Shown here piece by piece: positions 34,795-46,931 of a stretch of DNA of 64,000 nucleotides. The DNA comes from Deroplatys truncata (taxonomy: Eukaryota > Arthropoda > Insecta > Mantodea > Mantidae), in contig CM060975.1 in the NCBI GenBank assembly GCA_030765065.1, positions 167,992,993 through 168,056,992 on the forward strand, in the 5' to 3' direction. The position numbers and the translations under genes are program-made. The notes under the pieces were generated by a model that was not told the DNA's origin, did not search any database, and saw only the letters and a program-made list of their open reading frames with translations. The first letter of the stretch is position 1. Every line of letters starts with the position of its first letter.

Positions 34795-35752
34795 TTGATA
34801 CAGGAGTTTTTTGATGCGATGGTGCGACAATTTGAAGCAGTGACGTTTACTTTACCTCTTTCGTTGTTCTTGTCGCTCTCTCGTAGCTCGTTCTGTTGTC
34901 TCGTGCGTCAACTGCTTCAGTGGTAGAACTATGAGCACTTTCCCTCACGGTATGCTTGGGCGTATTATTAAAGGAGAACGTAGTTTAAATTTACTGAGAA
35001 ATTTATTGTGAACTAATACTTGAGTTGTTAAAGTGAGTTGCCGACCGTTAGAACGATAAAGAATGAAACTGATTTTGAATCGTAACACTCAAGATTGTAA
35101 CAAGTGAATTGTTATTCCTGCTAACTTCTCAGTATCAAATTATGGTAGGAAATAACTGTTTCCTCAAGAAAACAAGCTTTACGCGTAACTTGCTGTGGGT
35201 CGCTAAATTGCCGCGAAATATTACTCACACAAGCCCGTCACTAGACGTTTAAAATTTCACACGAACAGTACGTACCGAAACCGGTGCCAGAGTAACTTTC
35301 TGATCAAAAATTATACGTCTTTATTACCTTTAACTCCGTCTATAAATCATTCCCCTTTCCAAATTTACATCTTTCCCGGCCCAATATCAAACTCTTCATG
35401 TGTGTCTCTCTAATTGTTATATACCCAAGGTTTCTCTTTTCTCGGAATTGATTTTGCCCCTCTAATTTACAGAATTGGCTTACGTGACTACAAACGTACA
35501 GAGCTTATAACCTAACTGAATTCCCAGTATCTTTAAGCTAATGCGTTTGCTACTTCAGCTGTCGTTAATGACTTTTGCTAACTTGATTTCCTAACTACCT
35601 TCGTCTTTCCAGACAAACATTTCCAATCAAGCTTATTGAATTATATTCTATTTAATGTACGGAAATTATTTATTGCAATCATTTCTCTATCTTACAGTTA
35701 TTTCTTTAATTAATTATTCATATCTACTCGTCAATATATACGGTATTAATCT
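34795..35752 (+). repeat. About 1-kb duplicated sequence, copy 1
   Basis: Shares order and many exact stretches with 38840-39827, for example TCGTAGCTCGTTCTGTTGTC, and in the right half TTATTGCAA and ACGGTATTAA. The start (GATG.GATGGTGCGACAAT) and the end (ACGGTATTAA) are sharp in both copies. No coding motif was found. It could be a pair of old LTRs, a non-autonomous DNA element or a segmental duplication. Confidence 0.7.
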
Positions 35753-36824
35753 TTAGACACAATGTAGAGGAACAATAGTAAAATTTCCTCAAAGTAATGG
35801 GAAGCTGGGATGCAAAGAGCACCCTCCAGATCGTCATATTCTGTTCTTTCTGAGTTGAATGCCACTTGCACAACCTCATTTTTAATTATCCTATTCAAAA
35901 TGTGAGAGGCAGAGAAAGCAACAATATAATAAATGTCACGCATTCCTGACCAATGCCTACACTAGTTGGAAAGTAGTTTGGCTCGATTCCAGGAGGTTTT
36001 CTTAGTAAATAATTTTCAACAGGCCATATTTCCTTACTTATCTTGTTCTCTTATTAGTGTCAGCAGTCAGAACGTACTACAGGAGCTTAGTTTGCATACC
36101 AGAGAGAAATTATAGCTTCCTCAGGGAACGAGATGTGAGACGAGGAAGAGGCGTGGTTTTGTTTCCATAAGCCCGGCGTATACATCTTCATATACAAGAG
36201 GTGGTAAGGAAATTTCCTATCTTCTAACATCAACAATAGCATTAGCGGCATCCAAATTCAAGCTCTTTGGAGTTTGTCACATTATGTAGTAGGGAACTTA
36301 TGTAAACAAGAAAGTTGTGATTCGTGTACATGTTTAGTTTTATGCTCAAATAGGAGCATGAAAAGGCCTCTGCAAAATTACCAGTCCTTCACGCCCAATA
36401 TAAAATATGACGCTACGGACCACAGCAGGTAAAGAGCGTCCATAAAAAAATCCTATTAACGTTCCCTCACAATATTCGCATTCGCTTTAGAGACAGAAAA
36501 CACCTCATTTTGAGTTCATCATTCCCATTCAAATTTGTAGTACAAAAATGTTCAGGTTTGACTGGTCATGCAATCTGTATCATGCTCTTCCAACATACTT
36601 GTGGCATTGTCGTTCTATAAGCCAATAAGAGTGATTGTTTTGGTAACACAGTTCCCTTCATATTTCCAAGGTCATGTCTCTAGTTATTCCTATAATCCCC
36701 CATATTATCTCTTACTATACCAAAAATCTAAATCTTATGTCAAGGTTTATGAATGCAAGGTTCGACCCGTCTTAAACATCTTTTGTAAGATATGGTTTCT
36801 GAGTTTCATTTTCCTCCTTTTCAC
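35753..36824. other. Non-coding, nothing recognised
   Basis: Lies between duplication copy 1 and R copy 2. No reverse transcriptase, gag or integrase motifs, which argues against a simple autonomous element between the two 1-kb repeats. Confidence 0.4.
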
Positions 36825-37630
36825 TACGTATGGTAAGTAGGGGAAGTATTGCATTCCACCCAAAAATTCGATGTCGAGATTTCACCGGAAATACGTGTTT
36901 TGAGGCCTCCTGAATCCAGAAAATGCATTTTTAGATAAAGGTCCTCTGTGTGTCTGCGTGGATGTGTCTGTGATCAGCATAACTCAAAAACTAAAAGTCA
37001 GATAAATACCAAACTTGATATTTAGGTTATCTTCCAAAGATGCGACATGAAATTTTTAAGAAAATCTCCCCACCCTAGACTATCCTTTACATGGAACATT
37101 TTTCGAACATTTTAAATTTTCTCAAAAATTGGCTGAAATGATTTTGATTAAAATATCATATGTTTAAGATACTTTCATGACAAATTAAATGTATATTTTG
37201 GATTTTCTGCGGATATCCCCAAAATTCGTGTTTATTCTGAATGAGTTTCGCATAACTGGTAAACCGCAAGATCTGTTAAAGCACACAATTCATGTCATAT
37301 ACTTTTTTTCTTTCTTTTGGTCGAGTGAACCATTTTCGGATATTCCTTGTTATATGTTTGAGTTTTCCAATGCATATACTTTTTCTAAAATGGAAATTTG
37401 TTATTCGATTTTTTATGTCCTGGACATGCAAAGAGAAAGAAATGCTCCACATAGCTACCAGCTCTTAAAAGATTTGACTATCACTTTAAAGCCTAACATA
37501 TTTCGCCTACATCTATAAGAAAAATATGATAGTTCTGCAAAGTTTTAATCGATTAACATGAAGTAAGCTTCTATAAAAATATTTTGTTCAAGAGTAGAGA
37601 AAGTCATGTGAGTGTAACACATCAGATTTT
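36825..37630 (+). repeat. Interspersed repeat family R, copy 2 (near full length)
   Basis: Starts CACTACGTATGGTAAGTAGG and ends AGTAGAGAAAGTCATGTGAG. It is the inverted counterpart of 41143-42033 over nearly the whole length. Inside it the phrases TTCACCGGAAATACGTGTTT and CATATGTTTAAGATACTTTC recur in other copies. No conserved reading frame is seen across copies. Confidence 0.8.
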
Positions 37631-38139
37631 TCTATTATCTCCATAGTATAAACGCAATAATCCGTGCAGGATGGAATCCTAATAAAATAGTATCAGAGAG
37701 GATCAGAAGTCTGGTTAAATCGTTGTGTTAATTTTGAATATCCTATTGATGGGTTAGCTTCGCTCTGAGGAATTGGGTTTGATATCGATGTACACTTTTT
37801 ACTAAACGCTTACCGCTGAGTGGCTTAGATTATTCACCCTCTCCGGCAACTCGGAATATAGAGGTTGCATGTTTAGGGTCACTCTAAACCTTGAAGTTGA
37901 TATATGATTTAATTACCTCATGCCTTCTATGGTGAAGACAGGCTTCATCCGAGATCACGTAATGAAGTCATTGTCGCAACACCTACTTGTAGTTATACTG
38001 GTGTCATTCCTAGTTCCTTAAGGGAGCATTACACTCCGTGTTGCTAAATTCTGTATCAAGTAATTCCAGCATCGAGATATTCCACAAATTACCATAATCT
38101 TTAATTTTTACCGTCTTTATCACTTACGCATAGTAAACA
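37631..38139. other. Non-coding, nothing recognised
   Basis: Short spacer between R copies. No gene recognised. Confidence 0.4.
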
Positions 38140-38420
38140 CAGCTATGATTATTTTATTGCATCCAAAATCTCAATAACAGGATTTAACCGAAAATCATAT
38201 CTTAAGGCCTCCCAAACCCAAAAAATCTGAAAAATATGTGTGTTTTTGTGCGTATTTTTGTGTATGACAACACAAATATAAAAATTGGGAAAGTACACGA
38301 TAGCTTTTATGCATGTAAGATGAATTTGTTTCCGTAAATTCCCCAGAGAAATAATCTTAAAATATAAAATGGTTAATTTTTCTTGATTTTAAAACTAGTT
38401 TTAACGATTTTTATTAAAGT
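38140..38420 (+). repeat. Interspersed repeat family R, copy 3 (divergent 5' part)
   Basis: TTGCATCCAAAATCTCAATA and AAGGCCTCCCAAACCCAAAA follow the family's opening phrases (GCATTCCACCCAAAAATTCG ... AGGCCTCCTGAATCCA) with many changes. It fades out after about 280 bases. Confidence 0.45.
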
Positions 38421-38839
38421 GGCATACATCTAAGTTATTTCAATCATAAATTGCCTAAGAGTAAAATGTTAGAGTTCGCTAAAATATGCAAATTATAAAC
38501 TGCACTTACTGTAGCATTAGTCGTATCTCAGGTATACATTATTTCATATTTTCATATTTTTTTGTAAATTTTATCTCCGTAAAGCATTGTGATTCTTTGT
38601 CTTTTACATCATAAGTTCATTACTAAAATTACTGTTTATAAATGTATTTTGAGAGTAACCACGATTGTATCTGTTAATTTTTGTGTAAGTGTTCACGTTC
38701 ATTAACGTAAAAGGATAGGTGACGATTTACGAGCATACTATATTGTATGTGGAATTCCTGTGAGTTTATAATAGGTAAAGAAAGTAACATAAACACCCAA
38801 TACTACACACACACACAAACTGAAGCAGTTTACTTATAT

Positions 38840-39827
38840 ATGATGCCGCAATGGTGCGACAATGTTGAAGCGTTTACTTTACCTGCTTCTGTTGTTATCT
38901 CGTAGCTCGTTCTGTTGTCTCGTGCGACAGCTGCTTCAGTGGTAGAGCTGTGAGTACTTTCTCTCAGGGTACGTATAAGTGTATTGTTAAAGGACAACAG
39001 CAGTTTAAATTGAATGAGACATTTCTTCTGATCTAATGCTTGAGCTATTGAAGCAATTTGTTGACCGTTTGAGATGAATAACTAGACTGACTCTGATTGT
39101 AACACTCGAAACTATAACAATTGAATTATCATACCGCTAACTTCTGCAGCATCAATTTTATGGTTTGAAATAACTGTTTGTGCAATAAAAGAAACTAAAA
39201 GCGTAAGTTGCCGTGCGCTGCTAAAATGCTTACCAGCAAAACCCCTCGAAATGGCCGCTAAATCTTACTCACACGAGTATGTCACTCTTAAAATAACGCA
39301 TTAGTCGCTACAAGTATCCACAGTGACGAATGTATCTACGGATGTGTGGTGAAAAGAGCGTGCACGAACAAATGTGTCTCTGATTATATTGCACGCCCTT
39401 ATGTTACGGCCTATGTTCTACTCCCCTACCAATATCCCTTTCATATGCGCTACAATCTCGAAATCCTAACATGTAGGTTAGTTACGTTGTTGCTGTGGGG
39501 TACCACCCCAGCTCTAACAATTTCATTCACCTTTCTCATTTGCAGAATTCTGTCTTGTGTGACTTTTCAAACGTATTGAACTTAACTCTAAACTGCATTC
39601 CCAGAATCTTTATGCTAGTGTGTTCTATCCTCGACTGATACTAATGACTTTCGTAAACTTTAGGCGCTAATGACCTTTTTGTCTGGATAAATGTTTTCAA
39701 CTCAGGCTTATTACATTATACATTGATTTATATACTGAAATTGTTTATTGCAACTATTTCTTTATCTTCGTATCATTAATTAATTTATTTATATCTTCCC
39801 GTCATAATTACGGTATTAACATACAGG
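38840..39827 (+). repeat. About 1-kb duplicated sequence, copy 2
   Basis: Direct-orientation partner of 34795-35752, starting 4.05 kb downstream of it. It contains an extra stretch around 39290-39400 and a 77-codon frame (39346-39579) with no family motif. By eye the two copies are roughly 70-80% alike, so the duplication is old. Confidence 0.7.
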
Positions 39828-41142
39828 GTGTCAAATGGACGTTTTCATGAATGCATTAAGGCTCAAGCTGAAGTTGGAAGGGAAATCGTGAAATTGCATA
39901 GTTATGGTAATATATCTTCTACCTTTGAAAGGGGTAGAGGAAGTAAAACTGAATATGGAGCATTTCTACTTGAAAACTGTTTAAGATTACAATTTAGTTA
40001 CGTGAAAGAAATAAGCTACACATTCTGAATCAAATTAATAAATTCTAAAATAGTTTTGAACGTCCTGGGTAACAGCTGCAAATAAATCTACCCTCCATTA
40101 ACAGGAAGGTAAGTATAATAAAATCTCATAATCGTAAAGAATTAAAACTTAAATAAAATAAAATTATACGATTATAAATATTTCGTGTCCTTGCTCGTGT
40201 ACATTTGAAAATTACGTGGGATATTATACAATGAATAAAGAAGTTATAAGCTTATATACAGCAAATTAATCTGAATATCACTTTTCCTTAAACAGTTTTA
40301 ACTATTGTGGCAGTGACTAAATAATCCATTGATTATGAAATTGACTTAATAATGCGTGATTATACGAAGAAAATAATAAAAAGTACGTTCACGTTGTAAC
40401 TACATTGTTAACAAAATTTTCAGCTACTTCCTGAGCCGTTTGCAGCTTGTTTAAGTTAGTTATGAAAATAATGAAGGGCTTGCACACACCAAAATTCTAA
40501 ATATCCGATTTAAAGTAACTTCACAGTACAACATGTGCGCACTTTAACTCCTTAATACAAATTATTATTACTAGCATTACCATTACTTGTATTTATCACT
40601 AGAAAATACTAAGCTCTCATTACCAACTATCTAAATCTAACAATGGACTCCTTTTGTCTGAGTTTAGGCCAAAACGTAGATATATTACTTCTAGTTGAGT
40701 GCAAATCTTTACGGATTTCCGGATTATACCAAACGCTATCATTTAAATCCATTTCTATAAATTATTGTACTGCATGAAAGCTTGTTGCACTTGGTCTCTG
40801 AATTTAACAGGTATAGAAACTCTAGGTGTTCGCTTTGCGTATAATGAACATCATCGTATAGTAACCGCAACAGATATTTACCAAGATTTCCGAGGCAGAT
40901 ATAAACATAAGAAAGCATTGCTTTTGTCTTTCGCAGTGTATTTGTTTATCAATCAGTTACTGCATTCATATATGTTTGAAATTATAAAAATGTTCTTTCT
41001 CTAGAGGAAGAATTTTCTCAAAAGGTTTGCTCTGAAAGTTAATTTCATGACAATTTGAACTTTTTTAAGTCAAGTATGTAATGGATATCTGAGGTTCATT
41101 TTGAGCGTTAGGTGCCCACAGTAAGTTAACTCAAGAGAAAAA
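39828..41142. other. Non-coding, nothing recognised
   Basis: AT-rich. Short open frames at 39828-40028 and 40765-41004 carry no recognisable motif. Confidence 0.4.
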
Positions 41143-42033
41143 ATCTGATGTGTTACACTCACATGACTTTCTCTACTCTTGTACAAACTATTTTTACAAA
41201 CGTTTATTCTCCATATGCTTCATGTTAATCGAGATATCGAGATGTCAATCTTATTGGTAATTTTCTTGTAGATGCAAGGGAATAATGGTAGCCTTTAAGC
41301 GATAGTCAAATATTTTAACGCTGGTTGCTATGTGACGCATTCCATTGTCTTTGCATGTCCAGGACATAAAAAAATGAATAACGAATTTGAGAAAAACTAT
41401 AAGTATTGGAAAATTTAAGGAAATAACAAGCAATATCTCGAAAACGGTTCACTCAACAAAAGAAATGTATATGACATAAGTTGTGTATTTTAACGCGATC
41501 TACATTTTTTGTGTAGTAAAATTTTGTCTATCTCTTATGGTTTACCAGTTATGCAAAAGTCGTTCACAATGAAGAATACTTTTGGAGACATTCCCAGAAA
41601 AATCGAAATATACATTTCATTTCTCATGACATTATCTTAAACATATGATATTTTCATCAAAATCGTTAGAGCCATTTTTGAGAAAATTAAAATTTTCGAA
41701 AAATCTTCCATGTAAAGGGTAGTCTGGGGTGGGGGGATTTTCTTGAAAACCTTCGTGTCGCATCTCTGGAAGATACTGAACCTAAATACCAAGTTTGGTG
41801 CTTATCCGACTGTTCGTTTTTGAGTTATGCTGTTCACAGACACACACACACACAGACACACACACAGACACACAGACACACACACAGACACACACACGGA
41901 CATGTTTCCAAAAATGCTTTTTTTGGATTCAGGAGGTCTCAAAACATGTATTTCCGGTGAAATCTCGGTATCGAATTTTTGGGTGGAATGCAATACTTCC
42001 CCTACTTACTATACGTAGTAGAGAAAGTAAAAA
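41143..42033 (-). repeat. Interspersed repeat family R, copy 4 (full length)
   Basis: Best-preserved copy. Left end TGTTACACTCACATGACTTT, right end CGTAGTAGAGAAAGTAAA. It contains a CA/CACAGA microsatellite (41838-41899) at the place where other copies also carry a GT/CA tract. The short open frames here (41795-42058, 41802-41993, 41827-42018) are by-products of that tract. Confidence 0.85.
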
Positions 42034-42079
42034 ATTACCCATCGAAACATTACTTTAAAGAAAATAGTTCAGTGGACTT

Positions 42080-42990
42080 CTGGGGTTGTGGCTACAAAAT
42101 CCCTTTACCTTTTCTAAAATCTATTTACAGTGGGTAGAACAATTTTTGTATTCCTCCCAATAATTCAATATATAGACTTCAATAGGTATACACGTTTTGA
42201 AATCCCCTGAGTCCAAAAACTAACTTTTATGCGTACTTGATTGCTAAATTCAACTATTTCCAAGGCGTGGCGTGAAGAGTTTTAACAAAAGTTCCTCACC
42301 ACAAACTACCCCATAGGTGAATGAAAATTATTTAGTTCTTCATCATTTTCTCAAAAATGGCTTTAACGCGTTTAATTAAAATAACTTTTGTTTAAGATGT
42401 TTGCAACACTAATATATTTATCTTAAATTTTCTATAAGTAGCAGCGATAAAACCTTCATTTTAAATAAATTTATATAAATTTACATAAGCGGTATACCAT
42501 ATGACACAAAGTCGAAACTTCCTACACGAAAAATCCACATCTAGCTAAAACACAACTTTTATGTGAAATACATTTTTTGTAGCATTAAGTGTTTCCGAGT
42601 TATTTGTTGCTATTGGTTTGAATTGTCAACACCTTTTCATTTTTTAAAAAGTTAAGCCAACATGCTTTTGTTTCTCGTAATGTCATCCAAAAGTGGAATT
42701 TCAGAAGTGACCGGCTTATGAAGGATTTCACCATCACTTCAACCTCGTGCATTCTCCTTATACGTGCAACGGAATGTGAAATGAAGAAGTTTTTGTAAAG
42801 ACCTACCTTGATTGACAAGAAGTAAACAGAAAAATAAGTGGAATTAATTGTTCTTTCACGCAAGCCGTGTGTTGGACAAGGTTGGAAAGGTAGAATCAGA
42901 TGACTGAAAAATAAGTGTTTGTAATATTAATGTACGCAAGATAATACAAACCATAGCAGGTATGAAAGCTCATGTCAATGTAACACATGA
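42080..42990 (+). repeat. Interspersed repeat family R, copy 5 (divergent), with an embedded SINE-like block
   Basis: Begins near CAGTGGGTAGAACAATTTTT with the family phrases TATACACGTTTTGAAATCCC and CTCAAAAATGGCTTTAACGC, and ends AAGCTCATGTCAATGTAACA. It is head-to-head with copy 4. The piece 42842-42912 matches 4291-4362 and looks like a separate insertion in it. Confidence 0.6.
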
Positions 42991-44749
42991 GATTCTTTCA
43001 AAGTATAATTTAAAAGCTTTCCACCTCTTAGAAACACACGCAATTTTCTTCATTTTGCTTATTATTTCTTACGTCGCGTCCTATTTCTGTAAGGCGTTCA
43101 TCACACATCTTTGTACAGTTCAAGTGTATCTTCTAGAGAAAAATAGACGGTACTGTAAGGTGAACACTTACGCATCTAGAATAAAGAGGGGACAATTAGG
43201 AAAGAGTGGAGACATAAAATCAAGTATAAATAACTATAAATAATGTAAATAGTTCATTTAAAATAAAACACTAATATGTACGTTAAAAAAGGACACTGTT
43301 TGGAAACTATTTGTACAGAGAAGCGTTCCAGCGGATGTAGTAATTAACAATCGGACTTTGCCAGGTAACCTAGAACAGTTCAGTAGAATTAGGCAAAAGT
43401 TGTCGGGAACAGCATAGGAAATCAGCAAGCTCGGCAATAAATGGGAGTGAGAAGGTCAATGTTAGAGTTACGTTAGAAATCCCAGATGTGTGAAGCTTGG
43501 CATAGCATCAGAAATTAGTGATTTTATTCTTAGGTAATTAAAGAGAACATATGTATGAAGGAAGTATCGGTCCGAAAGTAGGCATCTGTTCGGTTACGTA
43601 TGAAAGCGAAGCAATTTCTAAATATTCTTCTATTTCAGACCATCGACGGGCATACTTCGCGACGGTCTCAACGTGGAGATGGCTTGTGACGAAATGTAGT
43701 TTGTCGCTCATTAAACAGTCTTAGAAAGTGAGAGTTAACGGGAAGTATGGTAAAAAAATTCCAGGAATTCGTTGAAGGTCCGGTTGAAAGTGTACCTGGC
43801 TAGCTACTTTCGTTAATTTAATCATTATTGCAAATGAAATAAATCCAGCTTATACATCAACCAACCCCGAGATAAAACTAGTAGATTGCTAGAATGCCAA
43901 GAACGTTTAGAAAAGAAGACGAAAACCGCCGAAGGTGAGCCACAAACGGACATTGACATCGAGGCAAGCCTAATAACTACATATTCGTACAGTGTTGTAT
44001 GTAACATACGTGTCACATGATAACACACTCCCGCCGAGTACATTTCTGTACATTCTTAAATTTATTATTTCTTGTTTCTGTTTTATTTTTAATTTCCATC
44101 TTTCAACTCTATTCCTACACTATGAATTTCGGTGTCATCTTTAAGGAACTAAAGGTCACATAGTACTATTTTTGCATAAAATAAATTAATAATAAATATT
44201 ATATCTCCGGTACTTCTGGGGAGAATTAGCTAAATCCAGGGACGTTCCAAAACCGAATGTTCTCAGGGAAAAGTTCGGGCATCCTAGGAAAGCAGGTACA
44301 CATGCTAGCCTGTATGCCTGTTTACTATTATTGTGATACATAAACCATATTTGGATAAAAAAAAGATGATCCAGAGGTATATGTTAAAAAAAAGTTTATT
44401 ACGCTTGGAACAAAATATTCTTAAATTTATTTCATTCCTCTTCTTGGGAAGCATGTAGATATTCCCCATGTAAACATTAACCGTTGCATGGAAGAAGGGC
44501 TGGAACCTTATACGGACACAATCTGTGGAAATAAATAAATTGCACACGCATTAAATAAGCTGACAGACAGAAAAACTGAATCATACTGAAGCTGGCCACG
44601 TCCTTGATCCGTAACCTTTAAGTCAGACTTTCATAGCCTGGATTTTAGCTGCTCTCCTGGCGTATAACTTCTTATTTCTTCGGCTAGCGTGGTGCAATGG
44701 TGACTCTGTAATGTCTACAGGGAGTGGTAAAATTATGTATTATAATAAT
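42991..44749. other. Non-coding, nothing recognised
   Basis: No supported gene. The 93-residue plus frame at 42962-43243 starts inside the R repeat end and has no family motif, so it is treated as chance. Confidence 0.4.
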
Positions 44750-44960
44750 ACATCGGCCATAATTTTGTTTCAAAGTTCCCTTGTGTTACGAGTTAATCTT
44801 ACTGTATTTGTATTGTTTTCCTTACCGCTTATTACGCAATTATACAACACACACACAAACACCCATGCCCATGGCGGGACTCGAACCCGCGACCCTCATC
44901 TTGGCCGAGCGTCGGAGCTATACCCTCTAGTGACCACTGCTACGAGGGCTGGTAATCATA
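44750..44960 (-). repeat. SINE copy with well-kept tRNA-like head
   Basis: On the minus strand, CTCGTAGCAGTGGTCACTAG (A-box region) and GGTCGCGGGTTCGAGTCCCG (B box, 44893-44874) are followed by CCATGGGCATGGGTGTTTGT and GTAATAAGCGGTAA. The body matches the plus-strand copy at 21875-22040. A true tRNA gene is unlikely because the head runs on into the shared body and does not fold fully by eye. Confidence 0.65.
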
Positions 44961-45756
44961 AATGTTTGTTTTATTATTCTGATATTGTTATACATTTACG
45001 AACGCGAGCCACCACTCCGTCAATTATTGGAAGTAAACCACTCGATCGTCACAGTTCGTAATAGCCGTGACTGACATAGAGATGATTTCTTAGTCGGCAG
45101 TATTAATAAGTACTGTAATACTTTCGTAGTGCGATCTTTCCCTGCGTTCATAGCCGCGACCTGACTTACACGGCGCAGAGTTCAACTAAGAGTGAAGTTA
45201 CTTGTATTTTGTACATTTTGCCATGTCCGATATCATCCCTATTCCGCATATGTCACGTGATTATTTTGTTCGGTTGTTAATCATGTGACTATCTCCTGTT
45301 TTCGTATTCGCCAGTTCGTATTCTTTATGTTCAATTTATTGGCTAAGATTTCAGCTGTCGTCAGCTTTCTCTTTCCTACAGTACTAGTTAGAATTAGTTG
45401 AATTTATACTGTAGCACGTGCGTATCTTTATGACTATAACCCTTTGCTCAAACGTCTTACTTCTTCAGCTTTGAAAAGAAATAGCAACATTCCGAGTCCT
45501 ATTGTCCACAGACCTTTTAATGGCTCTGTGTATTTGTATATATGCCGACAGACTTTCCAGTCCCAAGAAAGGGATGGGCCGGCGATCCGAACCTCTCCTT
45601 TCTCTAAGCAAGTTGCAATATTATGTATAAAGATTTTTTTCGATAGGAGTTACAGTATTAAATACAACATTTTACATCTTTATTAACGTCATCACGTAAT
45701 TACTTCAGTAAATTCCGTTATTTATGTCATTACAGTATTACTTTATCTTTGTTGAA
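44961..45756. other. Non-coding, possible old LTR or regulatory-looking AT-rich DNA
   Basis: No gene recognised. It leads into the 45-bp repeat at 45757, which contains AATAAA, so part of this could be the U3 side of a solo LTR. No second full copy was found to support that. Confidence 0.3.
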
Positions 45757-45801
45757 TCTATATTCAATAAATCAAATACCGGGCCGTGTTGAACCGTATC
45801 A
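45757..45801 (+). repeat. 45-bp direct repeat, copy 1
   Basis: Matches 51196-51240 with two differences. It contains ATTCAATAAATCAAATACCG and ends GTATCA. It may be the end of an LTR (AATAAA followed by about 30 bases ending in CA). Confidence 0.7.
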
Positions 45802-46439
45802 TATGCCCTCACATGATATTTCTCAATGGACTGTAAGGACATAAGAAATTTATTGTGAAACTCCATCTCCGCCGTACGTTATGGTGACACATTTCTTTTG
45901 TATTCATCCACGGGTATTCGGCGTAATGGTTTTCTACGGATGGTGGGTTGGGTTCATACTGCATTTGTTACAATCATGACAAATTACAATGTAAACTTAA
46001 TTGCTACACAAACCTTACGGTTACATATTTTGTTTATTTGGTTATTGACCCTGCATTGTTGACCCCACACGCTGTCACTTCTATTAATATGACCGTTGGA
46101 AGCACTTTTTCTTTCAGACACCTCACATTGCCCAGGTACACAAAACTCAAGGGGGCATTATACAATACCATTGTGATTTTTTTTAACTGTCCACTTCCAC
46201 CACATTTTTCGTTCAGAAAGATTTGTATTCTTTCACTTGGTCCATTTAATGCAATAGGGTGAAAGAGAACTTTTAATCTGGATTTAGGCAGGGTACCATA
46301 ATTAAAAATATTCCTTACGATTAAGTAGGAATTAAAACACTACATTTAAAGGACATTAAACAGGTTTGAGCAGTACGTTGTCAATATATATACTGATGCC
46401 CACAGATAGGTATTATAATATGCATTAAAGAACTTTACT

Positions 46440-46931
46440 TAAGCCAAGGCATTATTAACAGACACAGTCAGGGGAAAAGCAAATGTCCAATTGGGCAAAT
46501 TATACCCTCTAATAAACCTAAATAATCAACTAAACCTTAAATTAGGCTTAACCCTCTACAAAACATTAATTCGCCCCATTCTAACCTATGCGGCGCCTGT
46601 GTGGGGATACGCCGCTAAAACACACATCAAACGAATATAAAATTGCCAAAACAAAATCTTACGTCTGGTATCAAAAGTACCAAGGATAGCTCCCGCTGAC
46701 GTACTACACATTGAATTAAAAATGCACACAATCGAGGAATTTATTAAGAAACTCACGTTCGACACATACAAAAAGCTTCCTACACATGCTCATGTTCACA
46801 ACTTAGGCAACTACACGACAGAAGCGAATAAACATAGGCGTCCTCTTTCAATTTTTGACCGAACATTGTTCCACTGCGAGACAGAGCCTAACGTCCAAGA
46901 ATTCCTAGACAACCTCCTAAGACTCCCTTAA
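46440..46931 (+). pseudogene. Jockey-like LINE reverse transcriptase 3' end
   Basis: The plus strand reads LTLYKTLIRPILTYAAPVWG (about 46540-46600), the conserved 'LYKTLIRPILTYAAPVW' block near the C-terminus of jockey-clade ORF2. NKILRLVSKVPRIAPADVLH follows, then a tail IEEFIKKLTFDTYKKLPTHA. One stop is seen after HIKRI. The upstream reverse transcriptase core is missing, the usual result of 5' truncation during insertion. It reads towards the gypsy relic at 47.6 kb, and the frame ends near 46931. Confidence 0.75.

Noticed and set aside
34795-39827. An LTR retrotransposon with 1-kb LTRs
   Set aside because: The repeats lack clear TG...CA ends and the 3.1 kb between them shows no retroviral motif, so it is reported only as a duplication.
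41795-42058. Three overlapping short frames rich in His/Thr or Cys/Val
   Set aside because: They come from the CACAGA microsatellite inside R copy 4 and are not kept in other copies.
44870-44960. tRNA gene on the minus strand
   Set aside because: A and B boxes are good, but the sequence continues into a body shared with another SINE copy and no full cloverleaf is seen.
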